Shown here piece by piece: positions 35,762 to 44,423 of a stretch of DNA of 64,000 nucleotides. Numbering within the stretch: position 1 is the first letter of the stretch; each line of letters starts with the position of its first letter. The position numbers and the translations under genes were made by a program. The stretch covers positions 1 through 64,000 of the forward strand of contig CAMCYJ010000005.1 in NCBI GenBank assembly GCA_945883815.1, given 5' to 3'. This stretch comes from Akkermansia muciniphila. Its GTDB lineage: Bacteria; Verrucomicrobiota; Verrucomicrobiia; Limisphaerales; UBA9464. Below the pieces are notes generated by a model that worked only from the letters and a program-made list of their open reading frames with translations, did no database searches and was not told the DNA's origin.

Positions 35762-36976
35762 TTACGGCTTGGCCAGGGCCTTGGCGGCGGATTGTTGGAA
35801 GGCGCGGCGGACGTCGCTGGCGTCGCTGTTGGGGAAGTTGGAGCGTTGTACCATCAGCACGTAGGCCACGCCCTGGACCGGGTCGATCCAGGCCTGGGTG
35901 CCCCAGGCGCCTCCGTGGCCGAAGGTCCCGGGCGAGAGCATCGCGGCGACGCCGTCATGGGGCGTCTTGAGCACGCAGGTGCCGAGGCCCCAGCCGTAGT
36001 TCAGTCCGCGTCGCCCGAAGGAATCGCCCTGGAAGAAGCCCGTGGGCAGGGTCGCGGGCGTCTGCGGCGTGGACATGAGTTTCACCGAAGCCTCGCTGAG
36101 GTAGCGGACGCCCCGGAAGGTTCCGCGGCCGAGCAGCATCTGGCAGAACTTTGCGTAGTCCTCGGCGGTGGAATACAGGCCGCCATTGCCCTGCGGCGGA
36201 CGGTCGCGGGGACCGAACTCCGGCCGGGGTGGCACGGCTTCGAGCGATCCGCTGGTCAAGTTCTTGGAGTAGGCGGTGACTTGACGAGCGCGTTCCGAGA
36301 CGCCCAGATAAAACGTCGTGCTCGTCATGCCCAGCGGCTGGAACAGGCGTTTGTCGAGAAAGGCATCGAAGCTCATCCCGCTGACCACCTCGACGACGCG
36401 GCCGGCGGCGTTGATGCCACTCTGGCAGTAGCCCCACCGGCTGCCCGGTTCGAATTGCATCGGAGCGGCCAACCAGAGCGGGACCAGGTCGGCCAGCGTC
36501 TTCGCCTCGCGGGCGGCCGGTCCGCCGGCTTCGCCCAGTCCGGAGGTGTGGGTGAGGATCTGAATCAGGGTGAGGTTCGCCGGCTGGCCGGACGGAGTCT
36601 TGAGACTCGCGAATTCGGGCAGGTACTTGGAGACCGGATCGTGGACATTCAGTTTACCTTCGTCTTGAAGCATGAGCACGGCCGCGGCTGTGATCGGCTT
36701 GGTCATCGAGGCGATCCAGAACACGGTGTCGGCCTGCATGGGTTTCCGGGCTGCCAGGTCGGCGAAGCCTGAGGCTTCGAGGTGCCGCACCTGATCGCGG
36801 GTGACCACCATCGTGACCGCACCGGCGATTTCGTGGCGGTCCATTTGCTCCTGCAGGGCCGCCCCGACGCCGGGCAGCTTGGGCGGCTCCGCGTGCAACG
36901 GGTTGGACAGAACGGCGGAGCAGAGCAGGGGGATGACGGCAGCCCAAGCGCGGACAGGGATCATGCCCCCGAGCAT
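35762..36976 (-). CDS. Exported serine hydrolase (class C beta-lactamase/esterase family)
   Basis: A 404-residue protein with a signal peptide (about 1-29; ATG 36964 would shorten it by four residues). The beta-lactamase-like domain shows the S-x-x-K motif in [10 protein letters not shown], a Y-x-S type second motif in WGYCQSG, and the HGGAWGTQ segment equivalent to K-T-G. Family members include carboxylesterases, D-aminopeptidases and AmpC-like enzymes; the missing KTG argues against a classical beta-lactamase. It should act in the periplasm. Its neighbours on both sides are toxin-antitoxin-type genes. Confidence 0.88.
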   Translation of the reverse strand: MLGGMIPVRAWAAVIPLLCSAVLSNPLHAEPPKLPGVGAALQEQMDRHEIAGAVTMVVTRDQVRHLEASGFADLAARKPMQADTVFWIASMTKPITAAAVLMLQDEGKLNVHDPVSKYLPEFASLKTPSGQPANLTLIQILTHTSGLGEAGGPAAREAKTLADLVPLWLAAPMQFEPGSRWGYCQSGINAAGRVVEVVSGMSFDAFLDKRLFQPLGMTSTTFYLGVSERARQVTAYSKNLTSGSLEAVPPRPEFGPRDRPPQGNGGLYSTAEDYAKFCQMLLGRGTFRGVRYLSEASVKLMSTPQTPATLPTGFFQGDSFGRRGLNYGWGLGTCVLKTPHDGVAAMLSPGTFGHGGAWGTQAWIDPVQGVAYVLMVQRSNFPNSDASDVRRAFQQSAAKALAKP

Positions 36977-37449
36977 TCGCCAGCGCTCCGAGCCCCGTCA
37001 ATCGGGACCCGACTTGAAACATACCTGACTCAATGCATGACGAGCCCCCGGTTCGCACCTATGCGGCGGGAAACGGGGGCAGGGAACGATTCTCGAGTTT
37101 GGATCCGCGGGTGGTTGCGGAAGATCCCGTTGTCGGGGATGGCCGGAAGGTCTCCGCGTCCCGGGTTGGGCTCCGCGGGACTTGACCTGCGCGCGCAGGG
37201 AAGCTCGAAGGCAGAACGGCTTTCGCGCGGCGCGCCAGGGATGAGGTTGATTGCTTCCAGTGCTTGCTCCGGTCTGGCCCCGCTGCCGCCAGGGTTGCCT
37301 GAACTAGCGAACTGGCCGCCGATCACCCCACGATCTTCGTCCCAAGCCGGGAACCCTAAATACCCACCGGCCAGCCCCTTGGGCAGAGAAAGGTGTTCTA
37401 CCGATGGCGTCTGCCAGAATCGGAAATCGTTTCCTGCCCCCCGTCCCCA
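36977..37449. other. Non-coding region between serine hydrolase and TA pair
   Basis: 473 bases. The long open frames here have no family resemblance and appear to be high-GC chance frames. It should contain the promoter of the serine hydrolase gene on the minus strand. No repeat or structured RNA was recognised. Confidence 0.5.
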
Positions 37450-37680
37450 TCAAGTGGGTTTCTGCGAGAGGCGTTGCCGGATCTCCATGAGAAGTTTTCG
37501 GCCACGGGCCGGGTTGCCCCGTTGCTGGCGTGCTAGGAACCGGGCTTCCGCCTGACGTTCGGCGATGACATGCGTCACGAAGTTGTCGAAGAGCCGTTGG
37601 ACACTGGTCCCGGATTCTCGCGCCACGCTCAGCAAGGCCTTGTGCCGCGATTCGTCGCACCGATAAGGAATTGTTTTCAT
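37450..37680 (-). CDS. Ribbon-helix-helix-type antitoxin
   Basis: A 76-residue basic protein beginning MKTIPYRCDESRHKALLSVA with a ribbon-helix-helix pattern in the first 50 residues and a basic tail. Its ATG overlaps the stop of the PIN-domain gene (37677-37680), a typical toxin-antitoxin layout, here with toxin first. The antitoxin identity rests on context and size more than on a clear family match. Confidence 0.7.
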   Translation of the reverse strand: MKTIPYRCDESRHKALLSVARESGTSVQRLFDNFVTHVIAERQAEARFLARQQRGNPARGRKLLMEIRQRLSQKPT

Positions 37681-38099
37681 GGTATGGCTTTCAGATGTTG
37701 CGCCGGGGTCACCACCTGCGGCGAAGTGAACTTGAGTTCGCCTCGTCCGAAGTCCCGAAGGTTGTGCGTGACCAAGTGTTCCACACCGCCGGCGATCGCA
37801 AGCTCCAGGACATGATCATCCCCCGCATCCGGCAGATTGGGTCGCCACCGGAAATAAATGGGCTGCCAGAGGGCCGCGGCGCAGAAGTCGTCCAGCAATG
37901 CCTCACGTTCTTCCGCTGTGACCGGCACCCGCCGCCACAGGCTTTCCCGATGGATCAGTTCTTCATATTCCGCGAACAGAGCTGCCCCCATGACCGCCTG
38001 ATCCGCCCGGGCCAGACACCGGTCCAGAACCTCCGCACTGGCTCCCTCTGCGCTGCGCAGAGCCGCGACGAAGACGTTGGTGTCCTGCACGATTTCCAC
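37677..38099 (-). CDS. PIN-domain ribonuclease toxin
   Basis: A 140-residue PIN protein. The acidic active-site residues are visible: Asp in VQDTNVFVAAL (about 6), Glu in YEELI (about 46), and Asp pair DAGDDHVLELA (about 92-97), followed by LVTHNLRDF. This matches the 'putative toxin component, PIN family' class (COG1569-like). It is expected to cleave RNA when freed from its antitoxin, the overlapping downstream gene. Confidence 0.9.
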   Translation of the reverse strand: MEIVQDTNVFVAALRSAEGASAEVLDRCLARADQAVMGAALFAEYEELIHRESLWRRVPVTAEEREALLDDFCAAALWQPIYFRWRPNLPDAGDDHVLELAIAGGVEHLVTHNLRDFGRGELKFTSPQVVTPAQHLKAIP

Positions 38100-38258
38100 C
38101 GAAGCACGATGGTATCACCGGTGATGTCAGTCAAGCGGCTGGTCGCAAGCGTTCACTGATTCGAGTTTCCGTTTGAGCGCAGGTCTGGTCCCTCGGGAAC
38201 GACACGGGGCATCCACCGGATCCGCCGCAGTCGTACCAAGCCCCGGGAGGTGAGACCC

Positions 38259-38308
38259 GGGTCAGGGAACAAATCCCGCACCTGGGTCAGGGAACAAATC
38301 CCGCACCT
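38259..38308. repeat. Tandem 25-bp REP-like repeat, two copies
   Basis: Two exact, adjacent copies of a 25-base unit at 38259-38283 and 38284-38308. Each unit contains GGGA-ACAAA-TCCC, a small hairpin, so the array looks like a REP-type sequence. It lies in the 258-base gap upstream of the DUF4143 ATPase gene. Since a RAYT relic exists in the window, a genomic REP/RAYT system is possible, but sequence identity to the RAYT ends is limited to GGGTCAG. Confidence 0.75.
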
Positions 38309-38358
38309 GATTCGACGTCAGTTCGAGGGCCGGAAGGATCGGATTCTTTCAACGTTCC

Positions 38359-39606
38359 ATGGGGAGTGATGGAAGGGTTTTGGCAAAAATGCAGTCTGGT
38401 GAAATATTGCCAAACATCTGGTTTGGGAGAACCTACGAGCAGATTCTGCGGCGCCACTCCGAGGCCCTCCGGCTGTTTCCTGTCTGGTTGTTCCTCGGGC
38501 CTCGGCAGGTCGGCAAGAGTTCCCTCCTTCGGCGCTGCGCCGAACCCGACCGCCAGATCGTTAATCTCGACGACTTAGCCACCCGGGGTCGGGCGCATCG
38601 CGATCCGGCGCTGTTTGCCGCCGATCTGCGACTGCCGCTCCTGATCGATGAAATCCAGTATGCGCCCGCCTTGCTGAGTGCCATCAAGCAGTTGGCCGAT
38701 CGACCGACGACGCCCCCGGGGGCCATCTGGCTGACCGGATCCCAGAGCTTCGAGGTCATGCAGGGCGTGCGGGAATCGCTGGCCGGCCGGGTGGCCGTCC
38801 TGAACCTCTTTGGACTCTCCGACGAAGAGAAGGGTACTGCTCCGACGACGCCGAAGGCGGCGTTCGAGCGGATCTGGTCGACCTCGTTTCCCAAGCTCCA
38901 GGGCGTTTCCGGAACGGATGCCGTTGATTTGTATCTGTCCAGCTACCTCCAGACTTACATCGAACGGGATGTGCGGGAACTTCTGGGCATCCAGAAGCGC
39001 CGGGAATTCGAGATCTTCGTTCGGATGTGCGCCCTGCGAACGGGGCAGGTTCTGAATACGGTGGAAATCGCCCGGGATGCGGGAATTTCGCCCAACACCG
39101 CCAAGGAGTGGATCAGCCTCTTGGAAAACAGTTTTCTCATCCGCCTGGTTCATCCGCATCACTCCAACCGGACGTTGAGGATGATCAAAAGCCCGAAACT
39201 CTATTTCCTCGATGCCGGCTTGGCGGCGTGGTTGGCCGGTTGGCGCGACCCCGAGACGATCCGACTGTCCCCGATGGCCGGTGCGATCTACGAAACCCAG
39301 GTTTTTGGCGAGTTGCTCCGGCACTACCGGCATCGCGCCCGGAAGGTGGACATTACCTACTGGCGCACCCGCGACGGTGAGGAGATTGATTTCCTGGTCG
39401 AGGCCGCGGGCCGGGTGTGTCCGATTGAGGTCAAGATGGGCACTCCCGATGGGCGTGGGTTGCCCAGACTGGAGCGGATGTCCGACTCGCGTTGGGATGT
39501 CGGGCGCGTGGTTTCTTTGCTGCACTTGGCCCCCGACTCCCTGCCCGCGACGATCGCCGCCGGTTGGCAGGGCGCCTCCGCCTCGGATCTGTCGTTTCTC
39601 CCCTGA
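38359..39606 (+). CDS. AAA ATPase with DUF4143 domain
   Basis: The 415-residue protein has an AAA_14 N-terminal domain with Walker A GPRQVGKSS (about 47-55) and Walker B PLLIDEIQYAP (about 94-104), the sensor WLTGSQSF, and a C-terminal DUF4143 domain (about 205-370) that contains a winged helix and a nuclease-like fold (EEIDFLVEAAG and CPIEVKMG, the D/E-x-K pattern). Family members are common in accessory regions and their function is not firmly known. It lies next to the PIN/RHH pair and a REP-like repeat. Confidence 0.9.
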   Translation: MGSDGRVLAKMQSGEILPNIWFGRTYEQILRRHSEALRLFPVWLFLGPRQVGKSSLLRRCAEPDRQIVNLDDLATRGRAHRDPALFAADLRLPLLIDEIQYAPALLSAIKQLADRPTTPPGAIWLTGSQSFEVMQGVRESLAGRVAVLNLFGLSDEEKGTAPTTPKAAFERIWSTSFPKLQGVSGTDAVDLYLSSYLQTYIERDVRELLGIQKRREFEIFVRMCALRTGQVLNTVEIARDAGISPNTAKEWISLLENSFLIRLVHPHHSNRTLRMIKSPKLYFLDAGLAAWLAGWRDPETIRLSPMAGAIYETQVFGELLRHYRHRARKVDITYWRTRDGEEIDFLVEAAGRVCPIEVKMGTPDGRGLPRLERMSDSRWDVGRVVSLLHLAPDSLPATIAAGWQGASASDLSFLP

Positions 39607-39642
39607 TCGGGCCGCGACGGGGCGGGGGATCGGGCCGGCGGG

Positions 39643-39831
39643 TCAGTGGCCCTCTTCGCAAGTGTTGATGCCCAGAAGCGGGCACAGCGGGCAGAAGACG
39701 ATGGCTGCGGTGAGCATGAGAATAACGCCCAAGAGTCCGCAGGGAGTCGCGAGGGCGGTGCCCAGACCCAGGAGTGTAAGGCCGATGAAGAGACGGATGG
39801 TGCGATCGGAAAGGCCGATGTGGGTCTTCAT
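39643..39831 (-). CDS. DUF2892 small membrane protein
   Basis: A 62-residue protein with two hydrophobic segments (about 11-30 and 30-50) and the family pattern SDRTIRLFIGLTLLGLG followed by CPLCPLLGINTC. The DUF2892/YgaP-like membrane domain is often linked to rhodanese or thiosulfate proteins; no such partner is here. It is convergent with the DUF4143 gene and divergent from valS. Confidence 0.85.
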   Translation of the reverse strand: MKTHIGLSDRTIRLFIGLTLLGLGTALATPCGLLGVILMLTAAIVFCPLCPLLGINTCEEGH

Positions 39832-39957
39832 GAGTGGTCTGTTCTCGGCCCCTTTGGAATCCCGGACGACACGGACATGATGCCTTCGTCACGCGGCCTC
39901 TCCTGCAGCGACCTGTTGCCGAGACTCCGGGAGGTCCGGTAGGTTTGCCGGACCGAA

Positions 39958-42681
39958 ATGAGCGAGATTTCCAAGGCCTACGAGCCGCAGTCCGTTGAGT
40001 CCAAGTGGTACCAGTTCTGGGAAGACCAAGGCTGCTTCACGGCCGATCCGGCCCGTGTCTCGGCCACGCGGCCCGCCTATTCCATCGTCATCCCTCCGCC
40101 CAACGTCACCGGCGTGCTGACCATGGGCCACGTGCTCAACAACACCATCCAGGACATCCTGGCCCGCAAGGCGCGCATGGACGGCAAGGAAGTCTTGTGG
40201 CTGCCGGGCACCGATCACGCGGGCATCGCCACCCAGAACGTCGTCGAGAAGACCCTCAAGAAGGCCGGCCAGATCAAGCACCGCGACGACCTCGGGCGCG
40301 AGGCGCTGGTGGCCAAGATCTGGGAATGGAAGGAGACCTACGGCGGAATTATTCTCAAGCAGTTGCGCGCGCTCGGTGCCTCCTGCGACTGGACCCGCAC
40401 CCGCTTCACGATGGATCCGGAGTATTCCCGGTGCGTGCAGCAGGTGTTTGTTGATCTCTACAAGAAAGGCCTGATTTACCGTGGCAAACGCATGGTGAAC
40501 TGGTGTCCGGCCTCGCTCACGGCACTGTCCGACGAGGAGGTCACCATGAAGGAACAGAAGGGCTTCATGTACCACTTCCGCGTGGAGGTGGTGGAGCTTC
40601 CGGGTACCTTCCTGACCATCGCCACCACCCGGCCGGAGACGATCCCCGCTGACACGGCCGTGGCCGTGAACCCCAACGATCCCCGCTACACGCACCTCAT
40701 CGGCAAGCACGTCTACCGAGCTCTGCCGCTGGATGTGCCGAAGGAGCAGCGGATCATCCCCATCATTGCCGACGAGCACGTGACCTTCGACTTCGGCACC
40801 GGCGTGCTGAAGGTGACCCCGGCCCACGACAAGGCAGACTTCGAGATCGGCCTGCGCCACAAGCTGCCGGTCATCGATGTGCTCACTCCGGACGGCAAGC
40901 TCACGGCCGAGGCCGGTGCTGATTTGGCGGGGCTGGATCGGTTTGTCGGTCGCAAGCGGTCGGCCGAATTGCTCGAGGCCGCGGGGGCTCTGGACAAGGC
41001 CGAGCCCTACACCAACAACGTGGGCTTCAGCGAGCGGGCCGATGTGCCCATTGAGCCGCGCCTGAGCGAACAGTGGTTCCTCAAGTACCCCAGCGTGGAG
41101 GCATCGAAGGCCTGCGTGGCCCAACCCGGCTCCGACGCTCCGGCCCCGATGCGCTTCTTCCCGGATCGCTGGGCCAAGGTGTACGACCACTGGATGGGCG
41201 GCATCCAAGACTGGTGCATTAGCCGTCAGCTCTGGTGGGGCCATCGCATCCCGGTTTGGTATCGCGACTCGGAGGTTTACTGCGGCCTCGAGACCCCCGC
41301 CGGCGACGGTTGGACTCAAGATCCCGATGTGCTCGACACGTGGTTCAGTTCCTGGCTGTGGCCCTTCGCCACGATGGGCTGGGTCGATGACAAGGACGCC
41401 GACGCGAAGAACGCGACCCTGAAGGCCTTCTATCCCACGACCGACCTCGTCACCGGGCCGGATATCATCTTCTTCTGGGTCGCCCGCATGATCATGGCGG
41501 GCTACGAGTGGATGGGCGACCTGCCGTTCCGGAACGTCTATTTCACGGGCATCATCCGCGACAAGCAGGGGCGCAAGATGTCCAAGTCGCTGGGCAACTC
41601 GCCCGACCCGCTCGACCTCATCGCCAAGTACGGCGCCGATGCGCTGCGCTTCGGTGTGATGCGCGCCGCGCCGCTCGGTCAGGACGTGCTCTTCGACGAA
41701 CAGACCGTCGAACTCGGACGCAACTTCTGCAACAAGCTGTGGAACGCCTGCCGCTTCCGCCAGATGGTCGGCGGCGCGGAGACTCAGACCGAGGCCGAGA
41801 TCAACCCGGCGCTGCTCACGTCGGACGACCGTTGGATTCTCCTCCGGCTCGACCAAGCCATCCGCGAGGTGACCGGAGCCTTCGCCGAGTACAAATTCAG
41901 CGACGCCACGACCACGTTGTACCGCTTCTTCTGGAACGAGTACTGCGACTGGTACGTCGAGGCCTCCAAGGCAGTCATCTACGGCAGCGACGAGGCCCTC
42001 AAGGTCAACAAGGTCGCGGTCATCGACTTCGTCTTGGGCCAATTGCTGCGGCTCTTCCATCCGTTCCTGCCCTTCATCACCGAAGAACTTTGGCATGGGA
42101 TGGGTTTCGCGAAGGACATGCCCGAGAATCAGGGCGGCAAGACCTTGATGTTCGCGCTGTGGCCCAAGCCGCTGAGCGACGATGAGAAGGAATACTTCGG
42201 TCTCGACGACACCGCCGACGCGGTGGCCCAGGCCAAGTACGACCTCGTCAGCCTTGGCCGCGGATTGCGCCGGGACTGCAAGATTGATCCGGCCAAGAAA
42301 ATTCGATTCACCGTGCGACCGGCGGGCACATTGTCCCCTTCGGATGTCGAGGTGCTCAAGCTCCTGCTCAACGCCGAAGCGCTGGATGTCGTGGATGCGG
42401 CCTGGACACCCGATCGCGGCACGCCGGTGGCGGTCAACGCCCTGGGTGAACTCTTCCTGCCGTTGGCTGGCCTGATTGATTTTGAGGCCGAACGCACGCG
42501 CCTCACCAAGGAATTGGAGCGCGTCAAAATCGAGGTGACCAAGGTTCAGGAGAAGCTCGCCAATCCGGCCTTCGCCGCCAAGGTGCCTGCCAAGGTGCTC
42601 GAAGAGCATCAAGCCCGCCTGCAAGATTGGCAGGCCAAGGAAGCCCAGATTGCGGCTTCATTGGCGAACCTGCCCGCTTGA
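39958..42681 (+). CDS. valS: Valine--tRNA ligase
   Basis: The 907-residue class I synthetase attaches valine to tRNA-Val. The HIGH-type motif is in PPPNVTGVLTMGHVLNN (about 42-58), the CP1 editing domain spans about 180-400 (TTRPETIPADTAVAVNP), and KMSKS is at about 540-544 (GRKMSKSLGNS). The C-terminus has the anticodon-binding helices and a coiled coil (RTRLTKELERVKIEVTKVQEK), as in other bacterial ValRS. A minus-strand frame of similar length in the same interval is a shadow. Confidence 0.98.
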   Translation: MSEISKAYEPQSVESKWYQFWEDQGCFTADPARVSATRPAYSIVIPPPNVTGVLTMGHVLNNTIQDILARKARMDGKEVLWLPGTDHAGIATQNVVEKTLKKAGQIKHRDDLGREALVAKIWEWKETYGGIILKQLRALGASCDWTRTRFTMDPEYSRCVQQVFVDLYKKGLIYRGKRMVNWCPASLTALSDEEVTMKEQKGFMYHFRVEVVELPGTFLTIATTRPETIPADTAVAVNPNDPRYTHLIGKHVYRALPLDVPKEQRIIPIIADEHVTFDFGTGVLKVTPAHDKADFEIGLRHKLPVIDVLTPDGKLTAEAGADLAGLDRFVGRKRSAELLEAAGALDKAEPYTNNVGFSERADVPIEPRLSEQWFLKYPSVEASKACVAQPGSDAPAPMRFFPDRWAKVYDHWMGGIQDWCISRQLWWGHRIPVWYRDSEVYCGLETPAGDGWTQDPDVLDTWFSSWLWPFATMGWVDDKDADAKNATLKAFYPTTDLVTGPDIIFFWVARMIMAGYEWMGDLPFRNVYFTGIIRDKQGRKMSKSLGNSPDPLDLIAKYGADALRFGVMRAAPLGQDVLFDEQTVELGRNFCNKLWNACRFRQMVGGAETQTEAEINPALLTSDDRWILLRLDQAIREVTGAFAEYKFSDATTTLYRFFWNEYCDWYVEASKAVIYGSDEALKVNKVAVIDFVLGQLLRLFHPFLPFITEELWHGMGFAKDMPENQGGKTLMFALWPKPLSDDEKEYFGLDDTADAVAQAKYDLVSLGRGLRRDCKIDPAKKIRFTVRPAGTLSPSDVEVLKLLLNAEALDVVDAAWTPDRGTPVAVNALGELFLPLAGLIDFEAERTRLTKELERVKIEVTKVQEKLANPAFAAKVPAKVLEEHQARLQDWQAKEAQIAASLANLPA

Positions 42682-42732
42682 GCCTTTTTGGAGACCGCTC
42701 GCCCACCGACCATCACGAAACCGCCGCAAATC

Positions 42733-44190
42733 ATGCAAGACTACGCCAACTTCATCGGAGGCAATTGGGTGCCAGCCGCATCCGGGGCCACCTTCACGAC
42801 CACCAATCCTGCGGACACCCGGGAGACGGTGGCTCGCTACCCGTTGTCGGACGCGCCGGAGTTTGCGGCGGCCACAGCTGCGGCTCAGAAGGCGTTCCCG
42901 GCCTGGGCGGCGCTGACACCGGTGGCGCGTGGGCGTTTCCTCAGCAAGGCCTCGCAAATTCTCGAAGCCCGCAAGGCCGATCTGGCCCTGCTGCTTGTCC
43001 GTGAAGAGGGTAAGACACTGACCGAGGCCACCGGCGAGGTTCAGAGGGCGGCCGATATCTTCAGGTTTTTTGGCGGCCTGAGTTACACGGTCGGTGGACA
43101 GACCATTCCCCACGATTTGCCGGGCAATCTGTTGTTCACTCGTCGTGAACCGCTGGGTGTGGTGTCGCTCATTACTCCGTGGAATTTCCCCATCGCCATC
43201 CCAGCATGGAAACTTGTTCCAGCCTTGCTGTGCGGGAACGCGGTCGTTCTCAAGCCCGCCTCGCAGGCTCCGGCCATGGCGCTTGAGCTGGCCAAGGTTC
43301 TGGCCGAGGCCGGTTTGCCGGCGGGCGTGCTCAACGTGGTCACGGGTTCCGGTCGGGCGTTCGGTTCCGAGATCGCCTCCAACTCCGCCATTCAGGCGTT
43401 GAGTTTTACGGGCTCCCACGGGGTGGGCACGGCGTTGTATCAAACGCTCGCGCCGCGGCGGATTCGCGTTCAGTTAGAAATGGGTTCCAAGAATCCCACG
43501 ATCGTGCTGGCCGATGCCGACCTGGATTTGGCGGCGCGTTTGGTGGCTATCGCCGGATTCGGCCTCACGGGTCAGGCGTGCACGGCGACGAGCCGCGTGA
43601 TCGTGGAGCGATCGGTGCTCGAAGCCTTCACCGAGAAGTTGGTGGCGCTGGCCAAGACCTGGAAGGTCGGGCCCGGTGCGCAGCCCGGTGTCCAAATGGG
43701 CCCGGCGGTGAACGCCGACGAATTTGAGGGCAACTTTGCGGCCATCCAGCAGGCGATCGGTGAGGGTGCTGAATTGGTTTGGGGTGGAGCCCGGCTTAAC
43801 GAGGGCGAACTGGCCCATGGCTATTTCATGCAGCCGGCTATTCTCGGCAAGGTGACCCCGTCGATGCGCATCGCGCAGGAAGAAGTCTTCGGCCCCGTGG
43901 TGGTCATCCTGGCGGTCGATTCGTTTGATGAGGCTATCGCCGTGGCCAATGGCGTGAAGTACGGCCTCAGCGCCAGCCTGGTGACGCGCGATTTCAAGAA
44001 GGCCATGCAGTACGCCGAGCGCATTGAGTGCGGTGTGGTGAAGGTGAATCAAATCAGCACGGGCCTCGCCCTTCAGGCTCCTTTCGGCGGCGTGAAGGAC
44101 AGCTCCACCGATTCGTACAGAGAGCAGGGCACCGCGGCGTTGGATTTCTACAGCCGCACCAAGACCGTGTACTTCGACTATTCGGCCTAA
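42733..44190 (+). CDS. NAD(P)-dependent aldehyde dehydrogenase
   Basis: Start at ATG 42733 (485 residues), in agreement with family N-termini (DYANFIGGNWV); a TTG at 42688 would add 15 residues. Catalytic motifs are complete: TPWNFPIAIPAWKLVPAL, the Glu in VQLEMGSKNP (about 250) and the nucleophilic Cys at residue 283 (GQACTATSR), and EEVFGPVV. The protein resembles succinate-semialdehyde or 2-oxoglutarate-semialdehyde dehydrogenases; the substrate is not decided by sequence inspection. The stop TAA at 44188-44190 doubles as the flank of a palindromic element. Confidence 0.92.
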   Translation: MQDYANFIGGNWVPAASGATFTTTNPADTRETVARYPLSDAPEFAAATAAAQKAFPAWAALTPVARGRFLSKASQILEARKADLALLLVREEGKTLTEATGEVQRAADIFRFFGGLSYTVGGQTIPHDLPGNLLFTRREPLGVVSLITPWNFPIAIPAWKLVPALLCGNAVVLKPASQAPAMALELAKVLAEAGLPAGVLNVVTGSGRAFGSEIASNSAIQALSFTGSHGVGTALYQTLAPRRIRVQLEMGSKNPTIVLADADLDLAARLVAIAGFGLTGQACTATSRVIVERSVLEAFTEKLVALAKTWKVGPGAQPGVQMGPAVNADEFEGNFAAIQQAIGEGAELVWGGARLNEGELAHGYFMQPAILGKVTPSMRIAQEEVFGPVVVILAVDSFDEAIAVANGVKYGLSASLVTRDFKKAMQYAERIECGVVKVNQISTGLALQAPFGGVKDSSTDSYREQGTAALDFYSRTKTVYFDYSA

Positions 44191-44355
44191 GCCGGAACGA
44201 TGCAGTTGGATCGGTCGTGCTGGCTGCGTCTTCTTCCGCAAGAGCTTCGTTGCTCGCTCGTTACGGGCCTTCAATCGGCCCGCGCCTCGCTCTCGCCTCG
44301 TCTTGCGAAAGAATCCACCACGCCATCCCGTTCCTCCCAACTGCATCGTTCCGGC
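44191..44355. mobile_element. MITE-like 165-bp palindromic element
   Basis: Perfect 19-bp terminal inverted repeats (44191-44209 and 44337-44355), a second nested pair 44231-44243/44301-44313 (12 of 13 bases) and an inner pair CGGGCC/GGCCCG (44264-44269/44277-44282) are all centred on 44273, so the whole element can fold into a single long hairpin. TAA directly abuts both ends (44188-44190 and 44356-44358), as a 3-bp target duplication would. There is no coding potential. It separates the aldehyde dehydrogenase and beta-propeller genes and could also act as a terminator. Confidence 0.8.
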
Positions 44356-44423
44356 TAAGCGGTGCCCGGTCTTCGGGCCGGGTTTCTATCGCGCCTTGTG
44401 CCGGGGCGGGCTACACCTCGTGC

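Noticed and set aside
36782-37555. 257-codon plus-strand frame across the serine hydrolase start and the antitoxin gene
   Set aside because: It overlaps two minus-strand genes and has no family resemblance.
39889-42624. A 911-codon open frame on the minus strand covering valS
   Set aside because: It is an antisense shadow of valS caused by high-GC codon use; it has no family resemblance, while valS on the plus strand has complete catalytic motifs.
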